Positions 31,901 through 43,866 are shown, counted from the first letter of the stretch. The stretch is DNA of 64,000 nt from Saitoella complicata NRRL Y-17804 (GCF_001661265.1 NW_017566993.1:310001-374000), one strand, 5' to 3'. Program-made: numbers and translations. Notes: generated by a model not told the origin, from the letters alone.

Positions 31901-32153
31901 GGCTGCTGGAGGTGGGAGTGTCGCGATGGAACGTGGAGCGAGCTTAGACAGCGTTTCCAGCCCAACAACTTCGGTAGGCGTTGGTGTATCACCACGAACT
32001 GCAGTCTTTGCCGAGGCCCGGAGACCGAGTCTGATGACTGCGGTGACTACACCGACTCTCCCAACTCAAACCCACCGCAACAGACACGGGTGTGAAGATG
32101 ATGGCGAGGAGGACTTTGGCGGGGAGGGCGAGATCACGATGAGTTTTGCATAG
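28944..32153 (+). CDS. TMCO4-like (DUF726) alpha/beta-hydrolase membrane protein
   Basis: Two exons, 28944-29787 and 29842-32153, with a 54-bp intron, give 1051 residues. The N-terminal ~280 residues are acidic and low complexity. A Gly/Ala-rich hydrophobic stretch near 440-505 (starting MMMGLAMAGGGIVIGLSAG) probably spans a membrane. The DUF726 hydrolase fold follows: VNVIITVSGWMSGKEDD near 531 and VGYSLGARVIFYCLLELA near 655, with the nucleophile Ser in GYSLG. The last ~270 residues are Ser/Pro-rich. TMCO4 relatives are widespread in eukaryotes with unproven function, and a lipase-like activity is only inferred. Positions of the acid and His of the triad were not assigned. Confidence 0.88.
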
Positions 32154-32291
32154 AGTAGATCGATCGCGAATGAAGCAGCGAGTGAGTGTAGGCATTTCGG
32201 GGGTTTCTTAGTGTTCTGGCGTTTCAGCGTGGGAGGCAATGAGGGACAGGACAGTATTATCATCTATATCTATCATTCTATCTATCGAGTA

Positions 32292-32955
32292 TCATCGTTC
32301 GCGTTTTTGGAGGATGTAGACGTACATGCATACAGTTGGCCGATGTACACCGCCCTCGTTTCCGCCGCTGTCTACTTCGACTTCGTGTCTTTCCACGGTC
32401 CAGTCCGCTCCAAAACCTTCTTCTCGGTATCCAGAATATGATACGACGATCCATACCCCAGTATCCTTCAGTACTCGTAAAGTCTCGTCTTGGTATCGTC
32501 TTGCTGAATCATCATGAGTCGTGGATAAACAATCCAGCGTCGATTTATCCACCACCGCATCGAACGAAGCGTCCGGATACGTCATTCTCGTGGCATCCTG
32601 CACCTCCCACTCCAGCTCTGGATCTCGTTGCCGCATTTGTTCGATACATGATGGTGCGTAATCAATAGATACCAAATTCGAGAAGCCATCATCGTGGAGG
32701 TCTCGCGAGAGGGTGGAGTTTCCACAGCCGACGTTTAGAATCCGTGGCGCATTGTAGGTGGAGAGGAGAGCGTGGATCAGAGGCCCAAGTTGGGTGTAGG
32801 TGATCAGCCAGTCGAAAGTAGAGGAGTCGGTGGTGGTTGTATAGCGATCTTGCCAGTACTGCACTTCAAGAGTTGAAGATTATGTCGAACTCGTGAGAAC
32901 AACAACATACCTTCTGTGTAGAAAAGTCCTCTCTCCTCTCTTTATCAATCCCCAT
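32292..32955 (-). CDS. Class I methyltransferase, METTL13/EEF1AKMT4 type
   Basis: Two exons, 32955-32911 and 32858-32292, with a 52-bp phase-0 intron, give 203 residues. Exon 1 adds MGIDKERREDFSTQK, which completes the conserved [ST]xxYW-x2-RY start of this family. Motif I is ILNVGCGNSTLSRDL. The acidic residue after motif II is in SIDYAPSCIEQM, and DAVVDKSTLDCL is the typical motif IV/V of the METTL12/13-EEF1AKMT group, which methylates lysines or the N-terminus of elongation factor 1A. Substrate here is inferred. It shares a ~155-bp divergent promoter with the YggS-like gene. Confidence 0.87.
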
Positions 32956-33110
32956 CGTAAATTAAGAATAAAGTTTTGAGACGGGAAGGAAGAGCCGAGG
33001 CTCGAACCGACGCTAACTGCAAGTGGGAGTCACCGACTTCGACGTTACATGTACGTGACAGGTCGATGAATTCGAGAACTATCGTCAGAATTTGCAGTTT
33101 GAGGAGAGCT

Positions 33111-34066
33111 ATGTCATCATCAACAGCCGGCCTGGATATGATCAGCGTGGATCCGAGACGCGTTGCGGATCTGCAAGAGAACTTGGCGGAAGTACAAGCA
33201 CGAGTGGACAAAGCCGCGAACGGGCGACCGGTACGCTCCCATCTCTCTCTTTTCTCTCCTCTCCTCTCCTCCACCTACTAATATGATCTCGAGGTAACCC
33301 TCGTCGCAGTCTCAAAATACATGCCCCCCTCCGACCTCCAACTCCTCTACTCCTCTCCCCACCGCCAACTCCACTTCGGGGAAAACTACCTCCAAGAACT
33401 CCTTCACAAATCATCCCTCCTCCCCGCCGATATCCACTGGCACTTCCAAGGTGCCCTCCAAACAAATAAATGCAAGAACCTCGCGTCCCAGATTCGGAAT
33501 CTGTGGAGTGTGGAGACGGTTGATACGGTGAAGAAGGCGGATGCATTGGAGAAAGGACGAAGGAGTGTATTGGAGGGGAAGGGAGAGGTAGGGGAGGAGG
33601 GGAAAAAGTGGGCAAGGTTGAGGGTTTACGTGCAGGTCAATACGAGTGGTGAAGAAAGTGTGTATCCCTCTTCCTGATCACCGTGGGCAGGACCGCTGAC
33701 AGTGTGATCATAGGCAAATCCGGCGTCGAACCCCCGGAAGCCCACGCCCTCTGCCGCCACATCCACAACTCCTGCCCCTCCCTCACTCTGTCCGGCCTCA
33801 TGACAATCGGATCCCGCTCAAACTCCCTCTCCTCCTCCGAAGAGAACCCCGACTTCAAAACCCTAGTAAGTGTTCGAGATCAGATTAGTAAAGAGTTGGG
33901 AGTGGAACTGGGGTTGAGTATGGGCATGTCGAGTGATTTCGAGGAGGCGATTAGGATGGGGAGTACGAATGTTAGGGTTGGGAGTTTGTTGTTTGGCAAG
34001 AGGAAAACGAAGGAGGAGATGGATGAGCTCAAGAAGCGAACAGCCGAGACGGAGAAGGCACGATGA
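33111..34066 (+). CDS. PLP homeostasis protein, YggS/PROSC family
   Basis: Three exons, 33111-33230, 33294-33657 and 33714-34066, with introns of 63 and 56 bp, give 278 residues. This family binds pyridoxal phosphate and buffers vitamin B6 rather than catalysing a known reaction (yeast Ybl036c, human PLPBP). VTLVAVSKYMPP contains the PLP lysine just after intron 1. FGENYLQELLHK, WHFQGALQTNKCKNL and LSGLMTIGS are hallmark blocks, as are LSMGMSSDFEEAIRMGSTNVR and the closing VGSLLFGKR. Intron 1 contains a CTCCT pentamer tract before a CTACTAAT branch. Confidence 0.94.
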
Positions 34067-34131
34067 TGAGATAGATCATATGTGGCATGCTCAAGCTAGA
34101 TATCAAATGATATGCATCCCCTCCTGATACA

Positions 34132-37100
34132 CTACGGCTCACCACCACCACCTTGCATGAGTATCGCAGGCCCCCTAAGAATTTCAAAAGGCCCATACGA
34201 ATGCGCATCACTCGGCGTAGCATAAAACCCAAAACTCATCACAACATACCCCAACACCAAAATACTCCCCTTGAAATAATTACTCTTTCCCTCCCCATGC
34301 ACATAACTCAACAAAAACACACTCAGGATAACACACACCAAGTCCCAGCGCGGGAAAATCAGGGAAAAGGTGGATGATGCGGATTCTATGCGGCCGTAGT
34401 TGGTGAAGGCGGAGTAGGCGACGAGAGCCGGGATTTGGAGGAGACAGACTTGGAGCGCGTACGCGGAGCCGATTTCCATTGAAAGGGCGGCGTTGCCGTT
34501 CACGGCGAAGGAGATTGCGTTCAAGAATTCTGTCGTGTTCGGTACCAGCGCAAAGAGCGTGAACCCGAGGAACTTCTCGTCAATCCGAACGTGTTCGAGA
34601 ACAACATCAACGGTGTCCACGAGGATCTCGGCAATGATGGCATAGAGAATTGTCGCACTCAACAAGATAACCGCAGACTTCGTCTTCGACCAGTTAGGTG
34701 CATCGTGCCCCCCATGTCCCGGTTCCGCATCCTCAGGGAAATCGTCCAACGCATTCCCATAGGAATACGACGTCGGGCGAGTTTGGTGTCGCGCAGGCGA
34801 AGGACGATGATGCGTCCCACTCTGCTGCTGAGTATGAATCGTCAACGCTGCGGCCGTCGCAGCGACCTCCGCAACATTCCTCGCAAGATTCAAGTTATCC
34901 TCCGGACTCAATCCCTGAATCAACGAAGGTCTCCGTTCACCGTTAACCTCACCAGACGCACGAGGCGAACTCCCGGAAGCATCACCAGACAGATCTCCCT
35001 CAACCGCATGCCGATACGGACTCAACAACGACTGAATCGCCGGCATAGCCCGTTTATACACCGCCGAATCCCGGATAAACGACGTACTCCTCGTTGCATG
35101 TGGCCTGTCACCATGGGAATGACCCCCATCCTGCGGCGCCGGCGGCAGCGTAATAATCGAATCCCGCATGTGATCACCCCTCCTCTCGCCCTCAATCGGC
35201 ATCTGCCAAATCTGCTTCGCGTGTGTACGCAGCGTGAACCACAACCCAATCGCATATGACAAGACTAGACAGACCGCACACAGGTACGTGAATGGCTTGA
35301 CGGAGTGCTGGTAGAAGGGATCGGAGAGCGCATCGGATTGATCGAAGAAACAGCGTTGGCAGTCGAGGTTTTTGTGCTTGCAGGGTCCGCATTTGAGTTC
35401 GTACGTGCCGTAAATCTGGTAGAAGAGGGTTGGTGCGAAGGCTGCTACCACGGCAAACAGTAACATCGTCGAAGTCACTCCCGCCGACTTGGCGTTGAAT
35501 CGTTGTGTCTTCCGCCTGAGCGCACCAGCACACATGGAAGTTCCAGGCATGAGTAAAACACCAGCCAACACACTCCCAACGATACTTCCCTCTGTAATCT
35601 GCGCCTTTCCTTGATTCAACGCAACGCAATACAAGAAAATCTCCACCAAAGATCCGAAGAACGCGTTGATCGCCGCACCCATCCCCATTGACGACTGTGC
35701 CGAAATCGAAGCAACAGCTTGCCCGACAAAATACGCAAGTGGGATGACACTCACCAACGCCAACGAGAAGATGACAGCAGGGGAGGAAACCCAAGTCGAA
35801 TGTCCGGACCAGGGTCCGATGAAGTAGTCGTCGACGATGGTGAAGAAGACGACGAACATGAGGTTGACGAAGAAGATGTTTGTGCCGTCGACGGTGTACT
35901 TGTAGTATCCCAGCCCGACCGCATTGTACGTACACACGAGAACCGACGCAGACGGCGAACCCGGTTTCCCCACCTCGCCGAGATCAGAATGGAATGACAA
36001 CGAGAGCGGGTGACGACGAAGATGCGCAAAGAGAAGGTAAGTCACCTTACTCATCGGAATCGTGAACACACCCATCCAACACACCATGCTCACAAGCAGA
36101 AGAAGCGGAGCTGCAAGTCACCAGTCAGTCATGAACAATCACAATCAAGGTATGGTGGACCCACCGATCAAGATGTAAAACCAAAGATAAAACACAATCC
36201 GTCCCAAACTCCACTTGCCCCTCCCAAACATCCTCCTCTGCCCCCTAACCTGCGCCTCACTCCTCCTCCTCCTTCGATTCCGATGTGCCCGCAACAGTGA
36301 ATCCGTCTCAGAGGTACTCTCGAACGAATCCCTGTGTCTCCCAATGATACTCCTCGCCCCCGGCTCTCGGTGTCCATTCTCGAGATCATCGATATCCCTA
36401 TCCCACCCATACCGTTCGAACTCGGAGATAGATTGTCCCTCGCCCTCGTCTTCTTCCGCATATGCCTCGTCGGGTTCGAGATCGACGAAGCGGCCAAAGG
36501 GGAACATGAGGTATCGGGCTAATCCCCAAAAGACTTTTCCGTACCGAACGCCGCTGCGGGAGAAGCAGAGAAGGTAGCAGCTAATACTTGCGACCATGCA
36601 GATGATAGCTAACCACCATCCGAAAAATAGAGTCCAGAGGATGTTGAAGATAGAGAAGCGGTGACGGAGACCGGGGGCGGAATGGATGTCGCCTTCGGCG
36701 CGGGCTTGGACAGAACGAATTTTCTTGTAGATAGCGGGTTTCCAGATCCGGATACCGAACGGGTGGGTTTTGTTAATGGCATTTTGTCGGTCCTATAAGA
36801 AATCGTTAGTCAAAGAGCAAAGTTGAGGTCAGCTATTACCGGGAGCTTACCTTCAGAGTAAAAGAGGCATCAGAGCCGGTATCACTCAGCTCCCCCTGCT
36901 CCATCTCAATCTCAGGAATCTCATCCACGACTTCCTCCTGCAACCCAATCGCATCCGCTGCATCGTTATCCATATCATCCGCATCGGGTTCTTCGTCAGT
37001 AATCCCCGCCCTCAAGCTGCTGCCTGTATACGACCTCATGCCACGGATACTCCTCCTACTAACCCCACCCACTCGTCGGCTCTCGTGACTCCTTTGTCGT

Positions 37101-37603
37101 TCGAGTGCTGCCATGACTTCCATCTCATCATCCTCAGCCGAGAAGTGTCCATAATGAGAACCATGGGATACTAAACGTTGGGTCGTACGGCGACTCATGG
37201 GGTTACGACGGCGAATGGTGTGGTTACTCGCGGTGCTCTCCACACTTGGAGCACGTTCAACGTCACCTTGTGTACGAGCCGGTGTAGACCGTGATGAACT
37301 CGCTGACCCAGAAGCCGAATGAGACGGAGCAGGTGTACTACTCTGTTGCCGCACCGTGGGCCGCAGAGTCGGAGTGCTCTCCATGCTATCCTCAGACGGC
37401 GGCATCTGTGGCCTTTCGCGTTCAGCAACAGGAGTAACAATCTCAGGCCACTCGTACTCAGTCTCCTCTTCTCTCAAGCTTGGCGAAGCGTGTGGAGTGT
37501 CAGCGTCGACGTTGGAGGTTTCCGAGGTAGAGGATTGGTGAGTGACGGCACTCTGGAAACTGGCTTCACTCGCAAAGCTCTCGCCGTGCTTCAGGCGACT
37601 CAT
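34132..37603 (-). CDS. VNX1: VNX1-type vacuolar cation/H+ exchanger
   Basis: Three exons, 37603-36851, 36792-36165 and 36110-34132, with introns of 58 and 54 bp, give 1119 residues from the ATG before MSRLKHGES (a further ATG at 37720 seems less likely). Yeast Vnx1 exchanges Na+/K+ for protons at the vacuole. The first ~245 residues are acidic and Ser-rich. NAINKTHPFGIRIWKPA is diagnostic. The CaCA exchanger core has two repeats, AINAFFGSLVEIFLYC with the acidic centre and NTTEFLNAISFAVNGN, separated by a long cytoplasmic loop of roughly 170 residues. A cysteine cluster C-x2-C-x6-C-x2-C lies in a loop just before that (CGPCKHKNLDCQRC). Ca2+ as an alternative substrate is possible. Confidence 0.88.
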
Positions 37604-37753
37604 TGGCGGTAAAGGATAGAGAGTGGTTGGGTCCCTCGGCTTCAGCGGCCGAAACACAGCGTACAGGTCGTGCGTGCATGGACGCGTCGTGAGATGCAAC
37701 CCAATGCAACTTAATAACATAAGCTACGTAATTACTCCCTTTATTCGTGACAT

Positions 37754-39266
37754 CTAATACGTCCCTGGGTATGCCATTGGAACGACCTGGTACGACGGGC
37801 CTCTGCTCATCATCGGTATTGCCGGCATCGCCATGAGATACTCCATCCGTGCCTGGGAGCCGTGGGAATATAGGCTGCTTCCAGGCACACCACCTTCTTT
37901 CAACGCCTTCTTCCTTGCTCGTTCCTCCATACAGCAGCCTGTCCATTGTTAGTGATGGTAGGATGAAGAGGAGAGGAGAGGAGAGGAGAGGAGAGGAACA
38001 TACCACCAGTGATGTCGAAGCCAAAGGAAATCAACGACATGAGGAGAACCATGCACCCGAACCCCAACGAAGTATCGTAACAATAGCACCTATATCGCTA
38101 TGAGCGTCGAGCTGACAAATTATGATATCTCTCACTTACCAACTTCCACCATCAGACGGACAACTCGCACTCCCCAAAATCAGCCAATACAGCGTAACCC
38201 TCCAAAACAACACCGCAAGAAAGTCAAGCCCGGTATAAATCCTGTAGACAAAAGTCAGCATACAGCATGGTTAATTCTACTTCTTGTACTACCATCGACT
38301 CAGTTTCTCCCTCCCTTTGTACCTTCTCAAACAGTATATCACCAAAAAGCACGTCGTAACCGCAATCGAGAACAAACTCACACAAATCAGGATGTACAAC
38401 GGTTCCTTCGACGCGAGCGGATACTCTTTCCCTGTGATCTGTTAGCAACCCAAATCAGCATCAGTTTTTTGAAATGAAATGAAATAGAGTGGGAGCTGCT
38501 GACCGTCCCAGCACCAGCAATCATGACAAACCCCAACACACTCGCTAACAACTCCACGACGCGAAACCACATCCTCCTCTGACTCGGCGGTCCAGCCCTA
38601 ACTAACGCTTCTCTCCGCTCCCTTCCCCACTGCTCGCGATCCCTCTCCACTAAATTCCGATAACGTGCAGAGTTCGTCGTCCCATCTTCCTCTGCGCGGA
38701 CAAACTGGCCGAACTCACGACCTGGTTCAAACAGACCAGCTTCGATTTCGATTTGCCGGACTTTGTTCCATTTTTTTGGGTCATGCGCCCCGGAACCAGG
38801 GCGAGGAGGTGGGGAGGCAGGAGAGTAAAGTCCGATATCGCCATCATCCTCCTTAGCACCTACAAGCGCCAGATTCTCCTCATCATACTCATCCGGCGCA
38901 TACCTCTGCCTCACAACCGTTACCGGTCCTTTCTCATAACTATACCTCGCAGGCGCCCTCGGCCGAACATTCCATTCATTCTCAACCGGGAACTGTTCCC
39001 TTCCTCCCATGATATCTTTAGCATGACTCTGTTCTCCCAGCTTCCAATTAGCATACACTCGATGATATGCAAGGCAAGGTTCGAGCTTGTACCACTGGGA
39101 AGGGATCAGGAGCGAACACGGCTCTAGGGAGATGTTCCTCGGGCACGGGCGGCGATACGGGTGGCATATACCTCGCAGCAGTCGAAGTCCTTGGAGTGCT
39201 CAGGCGTGGACTGAGGAGAGGTGGGAGAGATGCTGGCGGCAATGGTTTCCGACGGGGAGCTGCCAT
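37754..39266 (-). CDS. Four-helix membrane protein, family not recognised
   Basis: Certain exons are 39094-38504, 38438-38323, 38241-38140, 38089-38004 and 37938-37754 (stop TAG at 37756-37754), with introns of about 50-81 bp. They give about 358 residues. Four hydrophobic helices are visible: VVELLASVLGFVMIAGAG, EPLYILICVSLFSIAVTTCF, LAVLFWRVTLYWLILGSA and GCMVLLMSLISFGF. The N-terminal ~190 residues are hydrophilic. The tail is rich in Met, Pro and Gly. The 5' end is unresolved: the frame before 39094 enters through a CCCAG acceptor. Exon 1 could start at ATG 39266 with a GTATCG donor at 39158, or use another frame with a better GTATAT donor at 39171 and an ATG as far up as 39492. No function is assigned. 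Confidence 0.65.
37967..37998. repeat. (GAGGA)n pentanucleotide repeat in an intron
   Basis: About six GAGGA units on the + strand, which read CCTCT/CTCCT on the sense strand of the last intron of the four-helix membrane-protein gene. A like tract is found in intron 1 of the YggS-like gene. Confidence 0.85.
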
Positions 39267-39585
39267 GGGTGACAATCACTATTGCGCACAGCACTGGGTT
39301 GAGGTTGACGAATTGGCAGGAGGGATGGAGTTGAGCTCCAATAACGTCTCGTATAGTGGTGGTAGATTGAGGTCGGATGGAGAGGTCCGTGCGTAATCTG
39401 CCAGGGGCGTGGGAAATCCCAGGACCCCGTATGCTGCGTATATGCTTGGTAAAAGCTGCGAAGTAGGATAGCAGATAGAAAAGCACATTCATGAACTGAT
39501 TACAATGCGTAGCTCTTTATACTAGCAACAACATCAATTCAATGGAATACCGGTATGCACCTCTCTTCACCTGATCGCTACTGCT

Positions 39586-40804
39586 CTACTTAAACAACCT
39601 CTGCTTACTAACATCCCTATCCTCACTCCTCGCCAAAATCTTCGCAACAGCCATCTCAAAGTCCTCCTGCGTAACATGTACCCTCCTCTCCCTCAACGCA
39701 TACATACCCGCCTCAGTACACACACCCTTAACCTCAGCTCCACTCGCACCCGATAACTTCTCAGCAATGGTACGGAGGTTGATACCACGGGTGAGGTTCA
39801 TCTTGCGGGAGTGGATACGGAGAATGTCGGCGCGGGCTTCGACAGTCGGGGGTGGGAATTCGATTTTGCGGTCGATACGGCCGGGGCGGAGGAGAGCTGG
39901 GTCGAGGATGTCGATACGGTTTGTCGCCATGATGACTTTGATGTTCTTCGTAGGCTCGAATCCATCAAGTTGGTTAAGCAACTCCAACATCGTCCTCTGC
40001 ACCTCTGAATCACCACCTCCACCACCACCCTCCGTACGACTCGATCCAATAGAATCAATCTCATCCATGAAGATAATACTCGGTGCATGCTCACGCGCCA
40101 TCACGAACAACTCTCGAACCATCCTGGATCCCTCTCCGATGTACTTCTGTACCAACTCCGAACCACTGACACGGATAAATCGACAATCGGTATGATGTGC
40201 CACCGCACGCGCCAACAACGTCTTTCCAGTTCCTGGGGGACCGTAGAGCAATACACCCTTCGGCTGCGCAATACCCAAGGACTCGAACAATTCTGGGTGC
40301 TTGACTGGCAACTCAATGACTTCCTTAATCTCCTTAATCTGCTTCTCCAATCCACCGACCATATCGTATGTCGAATCCGGGACCTTCTCGACCATCATGA
40401 GGGACACGAGGGGGTCGACCTTCTTTGGCAGAACCTTTTGCAGTTGGTAGTTATCCGAACGGAGCGAAACACGCTGTGTCGGGAGAAGTGTCTTCACATC
40501 AATATCAGGCGCGATATCAACCACATATTTGCCTTCGGGATGGACCTGTTTGCCAACCGTTAGTAGTCATAACATGACAATGAACCAGCAGCTGACAAAC
40601 CTTAACAAGTGCCTTCTTCTTTCCCATAACCTTCACAATCTCACCAACATACGACCCCGGCTCCTGAAGCAACTGCAACTCCTCCCTCAACAACCTAACC
40701 TTAGCATTGAGTGCATTGCGCTGAGCCTCGAGACGACGGAGGTTTTGTGTCTTCTCGGCGATTTGGAGCTCCGCCTCTTCTACCTTTTGCGGGAAGTAGT
40801 GCAT
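39586..40804 (-). CDS. RPT6: 26S proteasome regulatory ATPase Rpt6
   Basis: Two exons, 40804-40601 and 40545-39586, with a 55-bp phase-0 intron, give 387 residues. Rpt6 is one of six AAA+ subunits that unfold substrates at the base of the 19S particle. The N-terminal coiled coil ends in [18 protein letters not shown], followed by the OB domain start [12 protein letters not shown]. Walker A is GPPGTGKT, Walker [12 protein letters not shown], the sensor [17 protein letters not shown], and the C-terminal end RLFK fits Rpt6. The paralogue identity is set by [19 protein letters not shown]. About 17 N-terminal residues present in human Rpt6 are missing; no upstream ATG in frame with a splice signal is seen, so a shorter start is accepted. 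Confidence 0.95.
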
Positions 40805-41146
40805 TGCAATTGCTGGGACTGAATGCAATTGTTTCCTTTGGTGTTTGAGGTTTGGGAGTCGACGCAAGCGCTTGGTTACGTAGGCGCTCGAGTTAGGCAC
40901 GTGACCGAGCTGCCCCAGATTCGAAGCACCCTCGACGACGTGAGGACGCAATGACAAGGACAACAGCAACGAAATGGACAAGGAGCAATGTAAAACGTAA
41001 TCCTCATTTTCGTGTCTCGTCTGGAGACATGTCTTATATCTTCATCCTGTCATACTTTACATGACATTCAATGCGTAAAACCAAACATAAAACCAAAAAA
41101 AGAAAACACAAAAACTCCCTCGATATCAATGTCGACTTAATCCCAA
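40805..41146. other. Intergenic region RPT6 / PRPP synthetase
   Basis: About 340 bp holding the RPT6 promoter and the PRPP-synthetase terminator, both for minus-strand genes. No motif that I can name with confidence. Confidence 0.4.
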
Positions 41147-42216
41147 TTATGACGATGGTGCATTGCTAAACAAAAACGAAACACTCTCTCCGTTGTGCGT
41201 CCTCCTGATCGCCTCAGCCAATGTAGGTGCGATGTTGACCGTCGCGAGTTTAGGGCAGATGGCTTTCTTGTCCTCGTGCGGTACGGTATTGGTCACGACG
41301 ACCTTCGTCAAATCACTCTCGTTGATCCTCTGGATAGCCTTTCCAGAAAGGATACCATGAGTAACGATCGCATAAACCTCCTTCGCTCCGTTCGTCGTCA
41401 AAGTTTTGGCGGCGAGGGCAAGAGTACCACAAGTATCCGCCATATCATCCACCAAAATCGCAATCTTGCCCCTAACGTCTCCAACCAACACCATACGCGA
41501 CACCTCATTCGCCTTTTGTCTCTCCTTGTGAATCAACGCAAACCCGATATCCAACCGATCCGCAATAGCGGTCGCACGTTTCGCACCACCAGCATCTGGG
41601 GAGACAATGATAGCATTCTTGTAATCCAGTTCTTCGCGGATATATCTCAGTGTCGAGGGCTCGGCATACAGGTTGTCGACCGGGACGTTGAAGAAACCCT
41701 GGATTTGGGAAGCGTGGAGGTCCATGGTGATGACGTGGTTGCAACCGGCGGTCTGGAGCATGTTGGCGACGAGACGGGCAGTGATGGGTGCACGCGACTT
41801 GTCCTTCTTGTCTTGACGGGCATAGGGGAAACAGGGGATAACGGCCGTGATCCTTCGTGCAGAGGCGGTCTTGCAGGCATTGACCATGATAAGGAGCTCC
41901 ATCAAGTTGTCGTTGATCTCGCCAGAGCCGGATTGCTGTAGCCACTCGTCAGTCCGATGACCTCAGTCATTATACGACCGAACGTACGATAATGAACACA
42001 TCCTCATCACGCACGGACTCTCCGATCGTGACCGCGGTCTCCTGGTTCGAGTACTTCAACACATTGACCTTTGACAGGTTCAACCCAAGACGCTCAGCGA
42101 CCAACTTGGCAAGGTCATAGTGGCTGTTGCCTGTTCAATCTCGATCAGCATTCACCCCCAAGCTACCCCTAACCATCCAACTGACCTGCAAAGATCTTGA
42201 TCGAGTTTGATGCCAT
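41147..42216 (-). CDS. PRS: Ribose-phosphate pyrophosphokinase (PRPP synthetase)
   Basis: Three exons, 42216-42186, 42130-41988 and 41935-41147, with introns of 55 and 52 bp, give 320 residues, the standard length. It makes PRPP from ribose-5-phosphate and ATP for purine, pyrimidine, histidine and tryptophan synthesis. Exon 1 supplies [11 protein letters not shown] and the join gives [30 protein letters not shown], the ATP-loop [28 protein letters not shown] and the PRPP loop [15 protein letters not shown] are all intact. Which of the several fungal PRS paralogues this is cannot be decided. No regulatory insertion is present. Confidence 0.96.
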
Positions 42217-42597
42217 GTCTGCCGTTTATATGTGATGTGCCGTCGTCACGGTTTCGCGGAACTCTCCTTGGATGAATGGGTCTAAGTATAGGGTCGAATG
42301 GACGTCTCTTGACTGATCACAAGCGGATCAGGGCTTTCCTTGGCCGTGTAGAACGGACTGTTCGTACTGCGTCGATTTCTCTGAGCTTCACTCTCCGCGT
42401 TCCAAAATTTGGCTAATGCACGTGCGGTCGTCCCTGAGCGCTCACAGAAGGTTGAAGGGCGTTCCGATGAGGAGAGTGCAGTTACGAAGGAATTAAGGCG
42501 GTATGGAAACGGTATTAAGAGCAACCCATTTTTATTTTCCTAATGCCCAAGGTACGACAAGAAGCTATGACATCCCAAAAAGAGAGAATCCCAGAAT
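42217..42597. other. Intergenic region PRPP synthetase / RPS6
   Basis: About 380 bp, promoter of PRS and 3' region of RPS6. Nothing else supportable. Confidence 0.4.
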
Positions 42598-43684
42598 CTA
42601 CTTGCGCATGGAGGAAGCACGGCGAGCCTTGGTGGCAGCCTTGCGGTCCTTGGCCTCAGTAACACGCTTGGTGAGGAGGTCAGCGTAAGCGGAAGCGGCC
42701 TCCTTCTGGGCCTCAGCCCTTCTGCGCTTGAGAGCGAGCCTGTGGCGCTTGTGCTGGAGGGTGCGGGGGGTAACAAGACGCTGGATCTGTTGTGCAAGCC
42801 TGTCAGCGATCTGTGTGTAGTAATGGTCATATAAGGGCCCAAACCTTGGGGGCCTTGGTGTAGGCCTTCTTCTCGGCGTTCTTGGGCTGGACCTCGCGGC
42901 GGATGACAAACTTGCGGACATCGTCCTCCTTGGACAAGTTGAAGAACTTGCGGATCTTGGAGGCACGCTTGGGGCCGAGACGCTTGGGAACGGTGGTGTC
43001 GGTCAATCCGGGGATGTCGGCCTCACCCTGCTTGACGACAACGAGGGAGAGAACGGACAAGTCCATGGCGACGATGCATCCACGGACGGACTTGCGCTTC
43101 CTCTCACCCTCACGGCGGGGACGGTAGCAAGAGTGTCCCTTGGACAACAAAAGCCTGACACGGGAGGGGTGGAGAACACCCTATATAGAAGCATTGTTAG
43201 CGGTGGCACAGACGTATTTGCGAACAAATAGTCCACAGGAGCGGATCCTTGCACACCTGCTTCATGGGGAAACCCTGCTTGTCGTTTCCACCGGTGATCT
43301 TGAAGACGTAGCCCTTGAACTCGTCTCCAACGGAGTCACCGGGAACCTCGGCACCCATGCGCTTCTCCATGAAGACACGGAGGCGACGCTCATCGTCGAT
43401 GTCGATGAGCTTCTGGGTGCCGTTGGCGGGGTAGGCGATGTTAAGCTAGGACGCTCGTTAGCAAACGTCCACCACAGAAAAGAGGATAGGAAAAGAGTGA
43501 ACTGTCTGGTAGATCTGAACGAAATCGAGTCGATCACCGTCGCCGAAAAAGCCGAATCCAATCCTGTCGCACCACCCGACACAACGGACCAAACCCAGCT
43601 CCTCCGCCGAACAGCAAGCAACAGCTACCGCAAATAAAACTACACAAAGCAATTCCACTCCCTTACACCTCAACGAACCTTCAT
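42598..43684 (-). CDS. RPS6: 40S ribosomal protein eS6
   Basis: Four exons, 43684-43679, 43445-43257, 43180-42845 and 42786-42598, give 239 residues. Exon 1 codes only ATG-AAG, then a 233-bp intron with donor GTTCGT, the longest in this window, then 76- and 58-bp introns, all phase 0. eS6 is a component of the small subunit and the target of TOR-S6K signalling at C-terminal serines. Blocks [57 protein letters not shown] and [18 protein letters not shown] are typical. The C-terminus RRASSMRK keeps the phosphorylatable serine pair after Arg-Arg. The promoter carries a TTAGGGTTTAACC motif. Confidence 0.97.
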
Positions 43685-43853
43685 GGTTGCTGGACAATGG
43701 GCTGGCCTTGGGCGTACTGAGGTCGAGTCGAAGCAAGAACTTTACGACTTCGGCACGCGCAAATTCACCTGCTGCACCAGCCACGAGTCCTCCATTGCCC
43801 CTGACAACCGCAATGTATGGGACTACCCCATTGGGACTCGCGCGCGATAATGA

Positions 43854-43866
43854 TTAGGGTTTAACC
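43854..43866. promoter_or_regulatory. TTAGGGTTTAACC motif upstream of RPS6
   Basis: This telomere-repeat-like sequence lies 170 bp before the RPS6 ATG, between RPS6 and BRR6. It resembles the TTAGGG/AACCCTAA elements bound by Tbf1/TRF-like factors in fungal ribosomal-protein promoters. A near-identical site is found upstream of RPS8. Confidence 0.55.

Noticed and set aside
32985-33060. tRNA B-box-like GGTTCGAGCC on the minus strand
   Set aside because: The T-stem does not pair, no A-box lies at the right distance and the site overlaps the leader of the YggS-like gene.
43446-43678. snoRNA in the long first intron of RPS6
   Set aside because: No clear C/D boxes or H/ACA pattern that I could place, although ribosomal-gene introns often host snoRNAs.
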